Source of the DNA: DATBSK01 sp964501785
Lineage (GTDB): Bacteria; Actinomycetota; Acidimicrobiia; IMCC26256; PALSA-555
DNA: 64,000 bases
NCBI GenBank assembly: GCA_964501785.1
Contig: CAZCUD010000002.1
Span: 124,001 to 188,000, forward strand
Direction: 5' to 3'
The translations under genes and the position numbers were made by a program. This document shows, piece by piece, positions 40,371-48,524 of this stretch. Position 1 is the stretch's first letter. Each line of letters opens with the position of its first letter. The notes below the pieces were generated by a model. The model saw nothing but the letters and a program-made list of their open reading frames with translations, ran no database searches and was not told the DNA's origin.

Positions 40371-40859
40371 CTAGGCCTCCGCCACCCGCTTCAGGTTCGC
40401 CAGCGTCTCGGCGATGCCGTCCCGCGCCATCTGGGCCATGCCGTCGATGCGGGCCGCGACGTCGGCGCCGGCGTCGCCGCTGAGCACGAAGTCGGGGTAC
40501 GCGGGCAGCACCTGCCACGACTCGGTCACTCGGGTGCCGCCGGCGTCGGGCGCGAACGTGAAGCTCCAGCGCACGAGCTCGTTCGCACCGTCGACACCGT
40601 GGTTGACGAAGGCGAACTCCCGCCCGGGTTCGGCCGTGACGACCTTGCAGCGGGTGTCCCAGCTGATGTCACCGATCACGTTGTGGCCCGTGAACCAGGC
40701 GTCGGCGGCTGCGCCCGTCGCGGGATCGTCCCAGGCCCCCGACTTGCAGATCGGGCTGAGGTCGCCGATGCGGGTGACGTCGCTGACGATCGCGTACACG
40801 TCGTCGGGCGAACGGTCGATCGTGATCGAGTCGGAGTGCTGGTAGCCGCTCACGTCCAT
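40371..40859 (-). CDS. SRPBCC (START-like) family protein
   Basis: A 162-residue helix-grip protein. MDVSGYQHSDSITIDRSPDDVYAIVSDVTRIGDLSPI opens the classical polyketide-cyclase/START fold. It continues with FTGHNVIGDISWDTRCKVVTAEPGREFAFV, VRWSFTFAPDAGGTRVTESWQV and the long C-terminal helix. Members bind or transport hydrophobic ligands. ATG 40859 is preceded by TAGGGT eight bases away, with no ribosome site, so the message is probably leaderless. Confidence 0.88.
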   Translation of the reverse strand: MDVSGYQHSDSITIDRSPDDVYAIVSDVTRIGDLSPICKSGAWDDPATGAAADAWFTGHNVIGDISWDTRCKVVTAEPGREFAFVNHGVDGANELVRWSFTFAPDAGGTRVTESWQVLPAYPDFVLSGDAGADVAARIDGMAQMARDGIAETLANLKRVAEA

Positions 40860-40906
40860 GAGCGCGGACCCTAACGCCCGGTGGCGCCGCGGCGCCCGCC
40901 CCGGGG

Positions 40907-41701
40907 CTAGTGGTAGCCCCAGGGGATCGCGGCACCCGGCGCGTACTGCGACGACAGCGCGTACGCCACGTCCGCGTGCGCGGCGCTGCTCGTGCACGTC
41001 ACGTAGAGGTCGGCCGTGCCCGAGTCGAACGCGGGCGCCCAGATGCTGTTGTCCCACAGCGAGCCCGCCGGCCAGCCGGTCAGCAGCAGGAACCCCTCGC
41101 CGTCCTGGGTCGAGAACACCTTGTTGAAGCCGTGGTACCCGACACCATCGGACGCGTTCATGGTCATGTCGGCGATGTGCCAGGCCTTCACGCCGTCGTG
41201 GTTGTGCGGCGAACGGTACGTGCCGTTCGACTTGATGTACGGCGCCTCTCCCGGGCACTTGAACTCCTTGAGCACGAGCACGTTGCCGGCCGGGATGTTG
41301 TAGTGCCAGTGGTAGGTGCGCTCCGTCGCGTTGCCGTTGGTGCTCTGGAGCACCTGGGGCGTGACCTCGTTCGTGAGCAGGATCGGGCCCTTTTCATCGT
41401 CCGCGATCGCGCCGCCGGCATCCGCGCCGCCCTCGTCACGACCACCACCGGTGTCGTCCTGCTGCTGGCCGTCACCCTGCTGCTCGTCGCCACCCTGCTG
41501 CTGGTCGTCGCCCTGCTGCTGGTCATCGCCCTGCTGCTGGTCGTCGCCCTGCTGCCCGGCCTCACCCTGGAGGCGCGACGCCACGCTGACCCGCGGCTCC
41601 GCGTCGCCGCTCGGGGCGATCACCAACCCGAGCACCACACCGATCGCGAGCATCCCCGCGCACAACCCGACGACGCCAGCCCTCGACAAGCCCCGCATCA
41701 T
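40907..41701 (-). CDS. Secreted or anchored protein with GDDQQQ repeats
   Basis: A 264-residue protein. A signal-anchor helix (residues about 8-29, AGVVGLCAGMLAIGVVLGLV) is followed by a low-complexity Gly/Asp/Gln tract (residues about 50-82) made of GDDQQQ units. A globular C-terminal part follows (YHWHYNIPAGNVLVLKEFKCPGEAPYIKSNG ... HNHDGVKAWHIADMTMNASDGVGYHGF) with two Cys and many aromatic residues. A good ribosome site (GGGAGGAC) precedes ATG 41698 or 41701. I recognise no family. The repeat probably acts as a flexible spacer that lifts the domain from the membrane. Confidence 0.75.
   Translation of the reverse strand: MMRGLSRAGVVGLCAGMLAIGVVLGLVIAPSGDAEPRVSVASRLQGEAGQQGDDQQQGDDQQQGDDQQQGGDEQQGDGQQQDDTGGGRDEGGADAGGAIADDEKGPILLTNEVTPQVLQSTNGNATERTYHWHYNIPAGNVLVLKEFKCPGEAPYIKSNGTYRSPHNHDGVKAWHIADMTMNASDGVGYHGFNKVFSTQDGEGFLLLTGWPAGSLWDNSIWAPAFDSGTADLYVTCTSSAAHADVAYALSSQYAPGAAIPWGYH
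41456..41554 (-). repeat. Tandem 18-nt repeat coding for GDDQQQ
   Basis: Three near-perfect and several degenerate copies of an 18-nt unit encode the Gly-Asp-Asp-Gln-Gln-Gln tract. The number of copies may vary between strains by slippage. Confidence 0.8.
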
Positions 41702-41786
41702 GTCCTCCCGAGCCCTTCAGATCCGTCCCCGAAGCGCCGCACTGTAGTGGCGCCGGCCTGCGATCGACACGCGCGACGCGGACGCG

Positions 41787-42470
41787 TCAGTCGCTCGTGG
41801 GCCTCGCGTAGCGGAGGAACAGGTAGCCGTCGTCGTCGACGAACCCGTGCGCGAGCGTCCACGGCGCTGGATCCGCGTCGGGGCCGTGCACGATGCGCGC
41901 CGACGTGCCGCCGAGGACCCTCGGCGCGACGGTGACGAACAGCTCGTCGACGAGCCCGGCGGCCACCATCGCACCGGCGAGCATCGGGCCACCCTCGAGG
42001 ACGGCCACCTGGCCGACGAGCGCCGCGGTGAGTGCTTCGAGGTCGACCTGACCGGCGCGGCCCGCGCGGAGGTCGGGCACGCTCTCGGGCGTCGGGCCGG
42101 CGTCCTCCGGGAGCACGAGCGTCGCCCGCCCTGACGTGAGCAGCTGCTCGGCGCCCGCGAGCTCGGGCGCGTCGGCGATCACGTAGATGTGCAGCTCGGG
42201 GTCGCTCGGCGGGTGGTAGTGCTCGGCGACGGCGGTCCCCAGACCCACGATGACCGCGTCGGCCGCGGCACGCAGCGCACCGAACACCGCGTGGTCGTCG
42301 GCGTTGCCGAGACCACCGGACGTCCCCGCGGTGGCGCTGCCCCCGTCGACCGAGGCGATCATGCCGAGCCGCACGAGGGCCCGGGTCTCGGGTCGGGTCG
42401 TCGGCAGCGCCACGTGCGCCGCGACGACGTCGGCCGACGCCGGAACCTGCACGTCTCCCAGGACTCGCAT
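41787..42470 (-). CDS. RibD C-terminal domain (pyrimidine reductase-like) protein
   Basis: A 227-residue dihydrofolate-reductase-fold protein. PETRALVRLGMIASVDGGSATAGTSGGLGNADDHAVFGALRAAADAVIVGLGTA is the RibD_C signature (DGxxA...SDxxxFxxLRxxADA). It is followed by LHIYVIADAPELAGAEQL and VAVLEGGPMLAGAMVAAGLVDELFVTVAPRVLGG. It may reduce the riboflavin pathway pyrimidine or an unrelated substrate; the deaminase half is absent. The ATG at 42470 is fixed by a TAGGCT box 7 nt upstream and no ribosome site. Confidence 0.9.
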   Translation of the reverse strand: MRVLGDVQVPASADVVAAHVALPTTRPETRALVRLGMIASVDGGSATAGTSGGLGNADDHAVFGALRAAADAVIVGLGTAVAEHYHPPSDPELHIYVIADAPELAGAEQLLTSGRATLVLPEDAGPTPESVPDLRAGRAGQVDLEALTAALVGQVAVLEGGPMLAGAMVAAGLVDELFVTVAPRVLGGTSARIVHGPDADPAPWTLAHGFVDDDGYLFLRYARPTSD

Positions 42471-42477
42471 CGAGCGC

Positions 42478-42483
42478 AGCCTA
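42478..42483 (-). promoter_or_regulatory. Leaderless -10 box for RibD-like gene
   Basis: Read on the minus strand: TAGGCT, a 7-nt spacer, then ATG at 42470. Confidence 0.6.
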
Positions 42484-42577
42484 CGGAGCCCGTCCCCGAG
42501 GGGCGTCGCGTCGGGATTGCGCGTGGTCCGACTCTCGGCGTACCCGGGGACCGACGTGGACAATCGGCCTGCCGAGC

Positions 42578-42602
42578 GTTTGCCGAACGACGCGGGGGGT
42601 AT
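42578..42602 (+). promoter_or_regulatory. SigB/SigF-type stress promoter for the hemerythrin gene
   Basis: GTTT at 42578-42581, a 15-nt spacer, GGGTAT at 42597-42602: an exact match to the actinobacterial general-stress consensus. The predicted leader of about 65 nt carries GAGGAGCGAAGGA before the ATG. The -10 overlaps one arm of an inverted repeat (CGGGGGGT at 42593-42600 with ACCCCCCG at 42612-42619), which could be a regulator site. Confidence 0.7.
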
Positions 42603-42673
42603 CGATCCGTCACCCCCCGACGCGCCGAGCGCCAGGCGTGTCGACGATCGAGCACCGAGGAGCGAAGGAACCG

Positions 42674-43102
42674 ATGAACGACCCCATCGCGATGCTGCGC
42701 AAGGACCACCGAGAGGCCGAGGCACTGCTCAAGCGCCTCGAGGCGAGCAAGACCGCGGGGCCGCAGCGCCGGGAGATCGTCGACAAGCTCGACCAGGCAC
42801 TGTCGCTGCACATGAGGATCGAGGAGCAGCTCGTCTACCCGCTCGCCGAGCGCGAGCTCGGCGAGGAGCCCGTCGTCGAAGCAGACGTCGAGCACCGCCT
42901 CGCTCGCGACGGCATGGCGAAGATGCGCGAGCTCGTCGACGCGCCCGGGTTCGGCGCCGCGGTCGACATGGTCAAGGCGGGCGTCAAGCACCATGTCAAG
43001 GACGAAGAGAGCGAGATGTTCCCCAAGCTCAAGAAGCACCTGTCGCGGGACCAGCTCGCCGCTCTCGGCGACGACGTCCTCGCGATGAAGCAGAGCGCCT
43101 GA
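42674..43102 (+). CDS. Hemerythrin HHE-domain protein
   Basis: A 142-residue four-helix protein. MNDPIAMLRKDHREAEALLKRLE gives the first His pair, LSLHMRIEEQLVYPLAE the His-Glu pair, DVEHRLARDGMAKM the next, and AGVKHHVKDEESEMFPKLKK the last. These are the di-iron ligands of HHE proteins. It binds oxygen or peroxide-type ligands and is often stress-induced. A strong SigB/SigF-type promoter lies upstream. The start ATG 42674 is well supported by the ribosome site. Confidence 0.9.
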   Translation: MNDPIAMLRKDHREAEALLKRLEASKTAGPQRREIVDKLDQALSLHMRIEEQLVYPLAERELGEEPVVEADVEHRLARDGMAKMRELVDAPGFGAAVDMVKAGVKHHVKDEESEMFPKLKKHLSRDQLAALGDDVLAMKQSA

Positions 43103-43116
43103 GCGCGACAGCTCCG

Positions 43117-43138
43117 AGCGCCGGGTCGACCGGGCGCT
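43117..43138. terminator. Weak hairpin between convergent genes
   Basis: AGCGCC pairs with GGCGCT around an inner palindromic GGTCGACC in the 47-nt gap between the hemerythrin and flavodoxin-like genes. There is no T tract, so termination efficiency is doubtful. Confidence 0.35.
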
Positions 43139-43149
43139 GAACGACCGGC

Positions 43150-43761
43150 TCAGCCGGCCGGGAACGGCTGATCGCGCAGCAGCCGCGCGAGATGCGCGGC
43201 GTTGCGCGCGGCCGTGCGTGTGGTCTCCACGGTCTTCTTCGGTCGGTCGTCGAGGTCTCGGTAGTCGGTCGACTGCATCGCCTCACCGACCCAGTAGGTG
43301 ACGCCGTTCGGCGGGATCACGAAGCCGACGTCGTTCAGCCCCTGGAACAGCTCGGCCGAGACGTGGTGCGCGCCGTCCTCGTTGCCGACGACCGCGACGA
43401 TCGCGACGTGGTCGTAGCTCACCATCCGCCCGTCGTCGTCGGTCTCTCCCAGGAACGCATCCAGGCGCTCCAGGACGCGTTGGGCCACCGACGACGGGTG
43501 ACCGAGCCAGATCGGCGTCCCGAGCACGAGGATCTCGGAGTCGAGGATCTGGTCGCGAATCGACGGCCACCCGTCGCCCGGGCCCTCGTCGGATCGCACT
43601 CCGGGGGCCACGTCGGCGTCGACGACCCGGATCGGCCCGTGACAGGCGACACCGTGCTCGCGCAGCGCGCTCGCGACCTCGTCCAGCAGGGTCTCTGTGC
43701 TCGACGGCTCGTCGCCGTGCTTCAGCGTGCAGCTCAGCAGCGTCGCGCTCAGCTCGCTCAT
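43150..43761 (-). CDS. Flavodoxin-like / NADPH-dependent FMN reductase family protein
   Basis: A 203-residue protein with the flavodoxin-like fold. It starts LSATLLSCTLKHGDEPSSTETLLDEVASAL, a phosphate-loop pattern. It then has ILDSEILVLGTPIWLGHPSSVAQRVLERLDAFL and DHVAIVAVVGNEDGAHHVSAELFQGLNDVGFVIPPNG, the usual FMN-contact loops. It probably carries FMN and reduces quinones or azo-type compounds. A GGGGAGG ribosome site precedes ATG 43761, and a stress-type promoter lies 27 nt upstream. Confidence 0.88.
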   Translation of the reverse strand: MSELSATLLSCTLKHGDEPSSTETLLDEVASALREHGVACHGPIRVVDADVAPGVRSDEGPGDGWPSIRDQILDSEILVLGTPIWLGHPSSVAQRVLERLDAFLGETDDDGRMVSYDHVAIVAVVGNEDGAHHVSAELFQGLNDVGFVIPPNGVTYWVGEAMQSTDYRDLDDRPKKTVETTRTAARNAAHLARLLRDQPFPAG

Positions 43762-43788
43762 CGGAACCTCCCCGTCGACGAGTACGGG

Positions 43789-43814
43789 ATGCCCGGCCTG
43801 GCGGTGCGAGAAAC
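43789..43814 (-). promoter_or_regulatory. SigB/SigF-type promoter for the flavodoxin-like gene
   Basis: Read on the minus strand: GTTT at 43814-43811, a 16-nt spacer, GGGCAT at 43794-43789. It is the fourth promoter of this type in the window and has the same spacer length as those at 26611 and 28064. Confidence 0.55.
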
Positions 43815-43877
43815 GGCACGGCGGACCGACCGCACCCGGCCGCGCCATCGTCCGACCGGCTCCGGCAGACTGGCTCG

Positions 43878-45026
43878 ATGCGCTGCAGCGAGGTGCCGAT
43901 CGCGGGATCGTGCGCTCCCGAGCTCGAGGCGGTGCGCGAGGCGTTCACGATCAGCTTCTCGGAGCGCGGTGAGGTCGGCGCAGCGGTCTGTGTGCTGATC
44001 GACGGCGAGCCGGTGGTCGACCTCGTCGGCGGCTGGGCCGACGCCGCCCGCACCCGGGTCTGGACGCCGCACACGATCGTCAACGCCTACTCGGCGGGCA
44101 AGGGCGTCCTCGCGACGCTGGCGCTCCGGCTCGTCGAGACCGGCGCGCTGGAGCTCGACGCGCCCGTGAGCGCGGGGTGGCCCGAGTTCGCGGCGGGAGG
44201 CAAGGGCGCGGCGACGGTGCGCCACGCGCTGTCGCACCAGGCCGGGGTCCCCGCGATCCGCGAGACGCTCGCCGAGGACGATCTCTGGGACTGGACACGG
44301 ATGACCTCGGCGGTCGCAGCCACCGAGGCCTGGTTCGAGCCCGGCAGCCGCGTCGTGTACCACACGAACACCTACGGCCACCTCGTCGGCGAGATCGTGC
44401 GCCGAGCGGGAGGCCGATCCCCCGCGGCGGCCCTGCGCGACCTCGCGGACAGCCTCGACGCCGACGTCTGGTACGCGCTGCCCGACGACGTGCAGGCCCG
44501 CTGCGCCGAGGTGATCTTCGACACGCCTCCGGCGCTGCGCGAAGCGTTCGCGACGGCCAAGAACTCGACCGACGACGACGCGCGGATGATCGCGCTCGCC
44601 TACGCCAACCCGCCCGCCTACGGGTCGCAAGGAGTCGTGAACACGCGCCGCTGGCGGTCGGCCGAGATCCCCGCCGCCAACATCCACGCGTCGGCCGTCG
44701 GGCTCGCGCGGATCTACGCGTCGGTGCTCGTGCCGGGTCGTGTGCTCTCGTCGGACCTCCTCGACGAAGCCCGTCGCGTGCAGGTGCAGGGGCACTGCCC
44801 CGTCCTCGGCGAAGACGTGTCCTACGGGCTCGGCTTCGTGCCCACCACGGCGCGACGCCCACTCGGACGCCCGGGCAGCTTCGGTCACTTCGGGACCGGC
44901 GGCGCGCTCGGGTTCGCGGATCCCGAGACCGGGGTGGCCTTCGGCTACGTGATGAACCACGTGATCCCCCGCTGGCAGAGCACGAGGAACCGCGCGTTGA
45001 TCGACGCCCTCTACGCCGCGCTCTGA
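43878..45026 (+). CDS. Beta-lactamase-fold serine hydrolase (EstB type)
   Basis: A 382-residue class C beta-lactamase/esterase-fold protein. The SxxK catalytic motif is S72-A-G-K75 (NAYSAGKG). The tyrosine motif is YHTN, as in the YxN of the family, and the third motif is HFGTGG near residue 335. The Ser acylates; the Tyr acts as base. There is no signal peptide, so it is a cytoplasmic esterase rather than a secreted lactamase. The start is ATG 43878. The 228 nt downstream hold nothing I can identify. Confidence 0.9.
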   Translation: MRCSEVPIAGSCAPELEAVREAFTISFSERGEVGAAVCVLIDGEPVVDLVGGWADAARTRVWTPHTIVNAYSAGKGVLATLALRLVETGALELDAPVSAGWPEFAAGGKGAATVRHALSHQAGVPAIRETLAEDDLWDWTRMTSAVAATEAWFEPGSRVVYHTNTYGHLVGEIVRRAGGRSPAAALRDLADSLDADVWYALPDDVQARCAEVIFDTPPALREAFATAKNSTDDDARMIALAYANPPAYGSQGVVNTRRWRSAEIPAANIHASAVGLARIYASVLVPGRVLSSDLLDEARRVQVQGHCPVLGEDVSYGLGFVPTTARRPLGRPGSFGHFGTGGALGFADPETGVAFGYVMNHVIPRWQSTRNRALIDALYAAL

Positions 45027-45254
45027 ATCGGCGTCGGAGTCGACACCGCCACCCGCTCCCTCAGCGGAGCCGACATCGCCGTCGGCAACGTGCCGCAAGG
45101 TGGTGGCGATCACGCCGTGCGCGCTGATCGACGCCGATCGAGCTCGTCCCTCGATTCACCGGCTGCGCGCGAATCCACGCGTCACGGCTCGTGCCGGGTC
45201 AGGGTCTCGAACCGGCTCCTGCGCCCGCCGGCGAGGCCGAGCCGCCCCGCCCAC

Positions 45255-45665
45255 TCAGGCCGTGTTGGCCTCGTAGTGCTTGAGGGTGTCGGCCACGTGG
45301 CGCATCGACGTCACCTTGCCATCGGGGTCAAAGGTCCAGACGTGGATCTCATGGTCCTGGATGCGCTTGCCCGTCGCCTTCACGGTGAGGTCCAGCGAGA
45401 TCGTGGCGAGCACCGTGTCGCCGTGCCCGGCGATCACGACCGGCTCGAAGGCGTGGAACTCGAGGCCCGCGAGGGCTGCGAAGAACTCGCCGACGCCCGA
45501 CTTGCCCGTGCGGGCCACCATGTACGGGATCGTGCCGTCCTGGGCCTTGCTCGTCGGCTCCCAGACGTCCCACCGCACGTCGTCCGCCAGCAGGTCGAGG
45601 ATGGCCGGGATGTCGCCCTGGCCGAACGCTGCGTAGATCGCTCCGACGGTCTCGATGTTGCCCAC
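45255..45665 (-). CDS. SnoaL-like ketosteroid isomerase-fold protein
   Basis: A 136-residue NTF2-fold protein. MGNIETVGAIYAAFGQGDIPAILDLLADDVRWDV opens the standard helical part. FFAALAGLEFHAFEPVVIAGHGDTVLATISLDLTVKATGKRIQDHEIHVWTFDPDGKVTSMRHVADTLKH gives the cone-shaped sheet. This matches the SnoaL-like/nuclear transport factor subfamily used for small ligand binding or isomerisation. The substrate is unknown. It stands alone between the esterase and the tRNA. Confidence 0.85.
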   Translation of the reverse strand: MGNIETVGAIYAAFGQGDIPAILDLLADDVRWDVWEPTSKAQDGTIPYMVARTGKSGVGEFFAALAGLEFHAFEPVVIAGHGDTVLATISLDLTVKATGKRIQDHEIHVWTFDPDGKVTSMRHVADTLKHYEANTA

Positions 45666-45739
45666 GCGCCCTCCTGTCCGGTGCGAGCTCCGCGTCTGCG
45701 CCAGGCGAACCAGCCGCCTGTCTGTCGCACGGGCTCAAG

Positions 45740-45811
45740 TGGGCGATACTGGTTTCGAACCAGTGACCTCTGCCGTGTGAAGGCAGCGCTCTCCCGCTGA
45801 GCTAATCGCCC
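45740..45811 (-). tRNA. tRNA-Val, anticodon CAC
   Basis: Read on the minus strand, the acceptor arm GGGCGAT pairs with ATCGCCC. The D arm contains AGCTCAGCGGGAGAGC. The anticodon stem CTGCC/GGCAG encloses the loop TTCACAC (anticodon CAC, valine codon GUG). The T arm is CTGGTTCGAAACCAG. The CCA end is not encoded. Confidence 0.95.
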
Positions 45812-45815
45812 GGGT

Positions 45816-45831
45816 GACGTCGTACGACGTC
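45816..45831. promoter_or_regulatory. Perfect 16-bp palindrome upstream of tRNA-Val
   Basis: GACGTCGTACGACGTC lies 4 nt from the 5' end of the tRNA gene and about 115 nt before the TetR gene at 45945. Its length and dyad symmetry are those of a TetR-type operator, but it could also be part of the tRNA leader. Confidence 0.4.
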
Positions 45832-45944
45832 GGGTGGACCAAGCAGTGTAGCGACGACGTGGTTCGCAGCCGCTTGCTCACCGTCGCGCTGGAGCGCCAG
45901 GCTATACCGGACAGCGATCGAATCGATGAGGCGGGGAACGCGCG

Positions 45945-46667
45945 GTGGCGCGACTGGCGACGAACCGGGACACGTACCTCGAGAGCGGTGAGATCGCAGA
46001 CGAGGCGCTGCGTCAGTTCGATGCCGGCGGCGACGTGAGCATCCGCCAGCTGGCGAGCGCACTCCAGGTGAGCCCGGCGGCGATCTATCACCACTTCGAC
46101 AGCCGCGACGACATCGTGCAGGCGGCCGTCGGGCTCGTCTGGGAGGAGATCTTCCAGGAGATCACCGCAGAGACGACCGATGCGCTCCTCGCCGCGCCGC
46201 GAGAGCTCCTGGTCGAGGGCGCCCTCGTCACTCGCCGCGTGTTCGCCCGCCACTACCAGATCGCCCGCTTCATGACAGTGACGCCCTCGTCGGAAGATCC
46301 ACGCCTCGCCGGTGGCCTCGCGATCATCGGCGCCGTGTTCGAGCGGCTCGGCCTCAGCGGTGACGGTGCCGGCGCGGCGCTCTTCGCGTACGCGACCTAC
46401 ACGCTGGGTTCGATCGCGCTGAGCGCAAGCCGGCGACTGGAGGATGATCTCCGATCGCCTTCGCCGAAGCACGACTTCTCGAGCGTTGCGGCGCGCCCGC
46501 CCGACGCGCCGTCACCCACGCCCGAGACCGCCGACGCCGTCGACCGCGCGGTGATCGCCACCGGCCACGACGTCGAGACGGAGGACCGGTACTTCAGGAT
46601 CGGTCTCGACGCCCTCCTCGACGGTCTGCTCGCGGCAGCCGCTTCCACCGATCCGGGACGCCGGTGA
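45945..46667 (+). CDS. TetR-family transcriptional regulator
   Basis: A 240-residue regulator starting GTG 45945. The helix-turn-helix is at about residues 14-50: EIADEALRQFDAGGDVSIRQLASALQVSPAAIYHHFDSRDDIVQA. The C-terminal ligand domain is helical with WEEIFQEITAETTDALL and ATYTLGSIALSASRRL. It is directly followed by a methyltransferase gene (overlapping stop and start), so it probably controls that pair and perhaps itself. A 16-bp palindrome lies upstream at 45816. Confidence 0.9.
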   Translation: MARLATNRDTYLESGEIADEALRQFDAGGDVSIRQLASALQVSPAAIYHHFDSRDDIVQAAVGLVWEEIFQEITAETTDALLAAPRELLVEGALVTRRVFARHYQIARFMTVTPSSEDPRLAGGLAIIGAVFERLGLSGDGAGAALFAYATYTLGSIALSASRRLEDDLRSPSPKHDFSSVAARPPDAPSPTPETADAVDRAVIATGHDVETEDRYFRIGLDALLDGLLAAAASTDPGRR

Positions 46668-47578
46668 TGCCCGCGCCCGAGGACTCCGCCGCCGGCGAAG
46701 AGGTGGTCCCGACGGTCGGCCGCCTGGTCGGCGCGATGGAGGCAGCTGCGGCAATCGCGGTGCTGCTCGGCGCCCGGACCGGTCGCCCGTCCCCGACGCC
46801 GGCGGTCGACCGGCAGGCCCGTGCCGTTGCCGAGTCCCTCGGCATCGCTGCTGCCCTCGACGAGATCGACGAGGACCGCGCGCGCTGGCTCGCCGGCTTC
46901 GTCCGCAGCACGCTCGGTCAGGCTGTCGACCTCGTCGACGATCCGGCAGGCGGCGAGGGCTGGCGGCACACGGATCCGGAGCTGCTCCGAGCGACGGGCG
47001 ATCTCTCGGCTCTCTTCGCCCGGGTGATCCACGATGGGGTCCTCCCCGCCCTCCCGGGAGCGTCTGAGCGCACGGCTGCGTCGGGCGCACGCTTCCTCGA
47101 CGTCGGGGTGGGGGCAGGCGGACTCGCGCTGGCGATGGCTCGAGCGTTTCCCGCGCTCGAGGTCGTCGGCATCGACATCTGGGCGCCGGCCATCGAGCTG
47201 GCCCGCGCGAACATCGCCGCTGCGGGGCTCGACGACCGCGTCGTCGTGCACGAACGGGATGCACGTGCACTCGACGAGCCGCAGTCGTACGACCTGCTGT
47301 GGTTCCCCGGGCCGTTCGTACCCGTCGACGTCGTACCCGACGCCCTTGCTCGCTGCGTCGACGCGCTGAAGCACGACGGCTGGTTGATCTTCGCTCGCTT
47401 CGGCGGCGCCGACCCCCTGACGCGTGCCCTCGCCGATCTCCGCACCGTCCGAGCCGGTGGGCACCTCTGGGGCGACGACGAGCTGCTCGCGCTGCTCACC
47501 GACGCCGGGCTGCGAGACGCACGCCACGTCGAGCTCGGTTCGGGTGTTCCGGGACGGATCGCCGCGGCGCGGCGCTGA
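46667..47578 (+). CDS. Class I SAM-dependent methyltransferase
   Basis: A 303-residue enzyme. ATG 46667 overlaps the TetR stop by one base; GTG 46664 (four-base overlap) is equally possible. A helical N-terminal region with DLSALFARVIHDGVLPALPG precedes the SAM domain: motif I is ARFLDVGVGAGGLALAM (about residues 141-157), then VVGIDIWAPAIELA, then VHERDARALDEPQSYDLLWFPGPF. A small hydrophobic or thiol substrate is plausible. It is probably an operon partner of the TetR gene. Confidence 0.85.
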   Translation: MPAPEDSAAGEEVVPTVGRLVGAMEAAAAIAVLLGARTGRPSPTPAVDRQARAVAESLGIAAALDEIDEDRARWLAGFVRSTLGQAVDLVDDPAGGEGWRHTDPELLRATGDLSALFARVIHDGVLPALPGASERTAASGARFLDVGVGAGGLALAMARAFPALEVVGIDIWAPAIELARANIAAAGLDDRVVVHERDARALDEPQSYDLLWFPGPFVPVDVVPDALARCVDALKHDGWLIFARFGGADPLTRALADLRTVRAGGHLWGDDELLALLTDAGLRDARHVELGSGVPGRIAAARR

Positions 47579-47648
47579 CGCACGGGCTCGCAGCTCCGCC
47601 CGGTCCGCCCGACGACGGACGCGGCGCGAGGGGTACCTTCACCCGGCT

Positions 47649-48524
47649 GTGAACATGCCGACCGCGACGTGCCGACTGCCCGACGGGCGCACGCTGTCGT
47701 TCAGCGAGATCGGCGACCCGAACGGGTTCCCCGTGATCTGGTGCCACGGGGGGCTCTCGAGCCGACTCGACGCGGAGAACGCACGCGCGGGAGCCGATGC
47801 AGCCGGGGCACGACTGATCGCGCCCGATCGGCCCGGCGTCGCGGAGTCGGATCGCCTCCGCGGTCGCTCGGTCGCCGACTGCGGCCGTGACGCGGTCGCG
47901 CTCGCCGACCACCTCGGTCTCGACCAGCTCGCGGTGGTCGGCTGGTCCGCAGGCGGCCCGCACGCACTCGCCAGCGCGGCGGCACTGGGCGACCGCGCCA
48001 GTGCCGTCGCGACGATCGGCGGGATCGCTCCGCTGCGCGATCGCGCGGATCGCAAGGAGCTCGGCCTGAAGGTCGACCGCCTGCTCGTCCCCCTCAGTCG
48101 CCGCCTGCCGTGGTTGGCATCGCTCCTGCTCCGCCGCAGCGCGCACCGACCACCCGAGCGGCTGAAGGACTCACTGATCGACGAGCTGAGCAGCGCCGAC
48201 GGTCGCGTCCTCGCGCCGCTGCCGAGCGCGCGCATCAGCGACCCGTTCCTGCGCGCGATGGCCCACGGCCCCCGCGGGCTCGTCGACGACTACCGCGCGA
48301 TCGGCAGCGAGTGGGGCTTCGACCCCGCCACGATCCGCACGCCCGTGCGCGTCTGGCAGGGCGACCGTGACGACGCAGTGCCGGTCTCGATCGCCGAGCG
48401 TCTGGTCGGTCTCCTGCGCGACGCCACGCTCGAGCGCGTCCCCGATGCCGGGCACTTCTTGGTGCTCGAGCACGGCACCCGGGTCTTCGAGCGCCTGCTC
48501 ACCGACGCCGGCGTCAGTCCCTGA
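47649..48524 (+). CDS. Alpha/beta hydrolase
   Basis: A 291-residue hydrolase. The nucleophile is S100 in VVGWSAGGPH; the oxyanion HG motif is WCHGGLSSR. The acid is in VWQGDRDDAVP, and the histidine is in PDAGHFLVLEHG. All canonical elements of the fold are present. The start is GTG 47649 (ATG 47655 possible). A TACCTT -10-like box lies nine bases before the GTG and no ribosome site is present, so a leaderless message is likely. Its 3' end overlaps the convergent gene by 11 nt. Confidence 0.9.
   Translation: MNMPTATCRLPDGRTLSFSEIGDPNGFPVIWCHGGLSSRLDAENARAGADAAGARLIAPDRPGVAESDRLRGRSVADCGRDAVALADHLGLDQLAVVGWSAGGPHALASAAALGDRASAVATIGGIAPLRDRADRKELGLKVDRLLVPLSRRLPWLASLLLRRSAHRPPERLKDSLIDELSSADGRVLAPLPSARISDPFLRAMAHGPRGLVDDYRAIGSEWGFDPATIRTPVRVWQGDRDDAVPVSIAERLVGLLRDATLERVPDAGHFLVLEHGTRVFERLLTDAGVSP

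Noticed and set aside
41316..41747. A leucine/valine-rich frame that looks like a membrane protein
   Set aside because: It is the antisense reading of the GDDQQQ repeat; no start signal or family match.
45740..45811. tRNA-Val as the attachment site of the prophage
   Set aside because: It is 22 kb from the integrase with clear host genes in between and no phage gene beside it.
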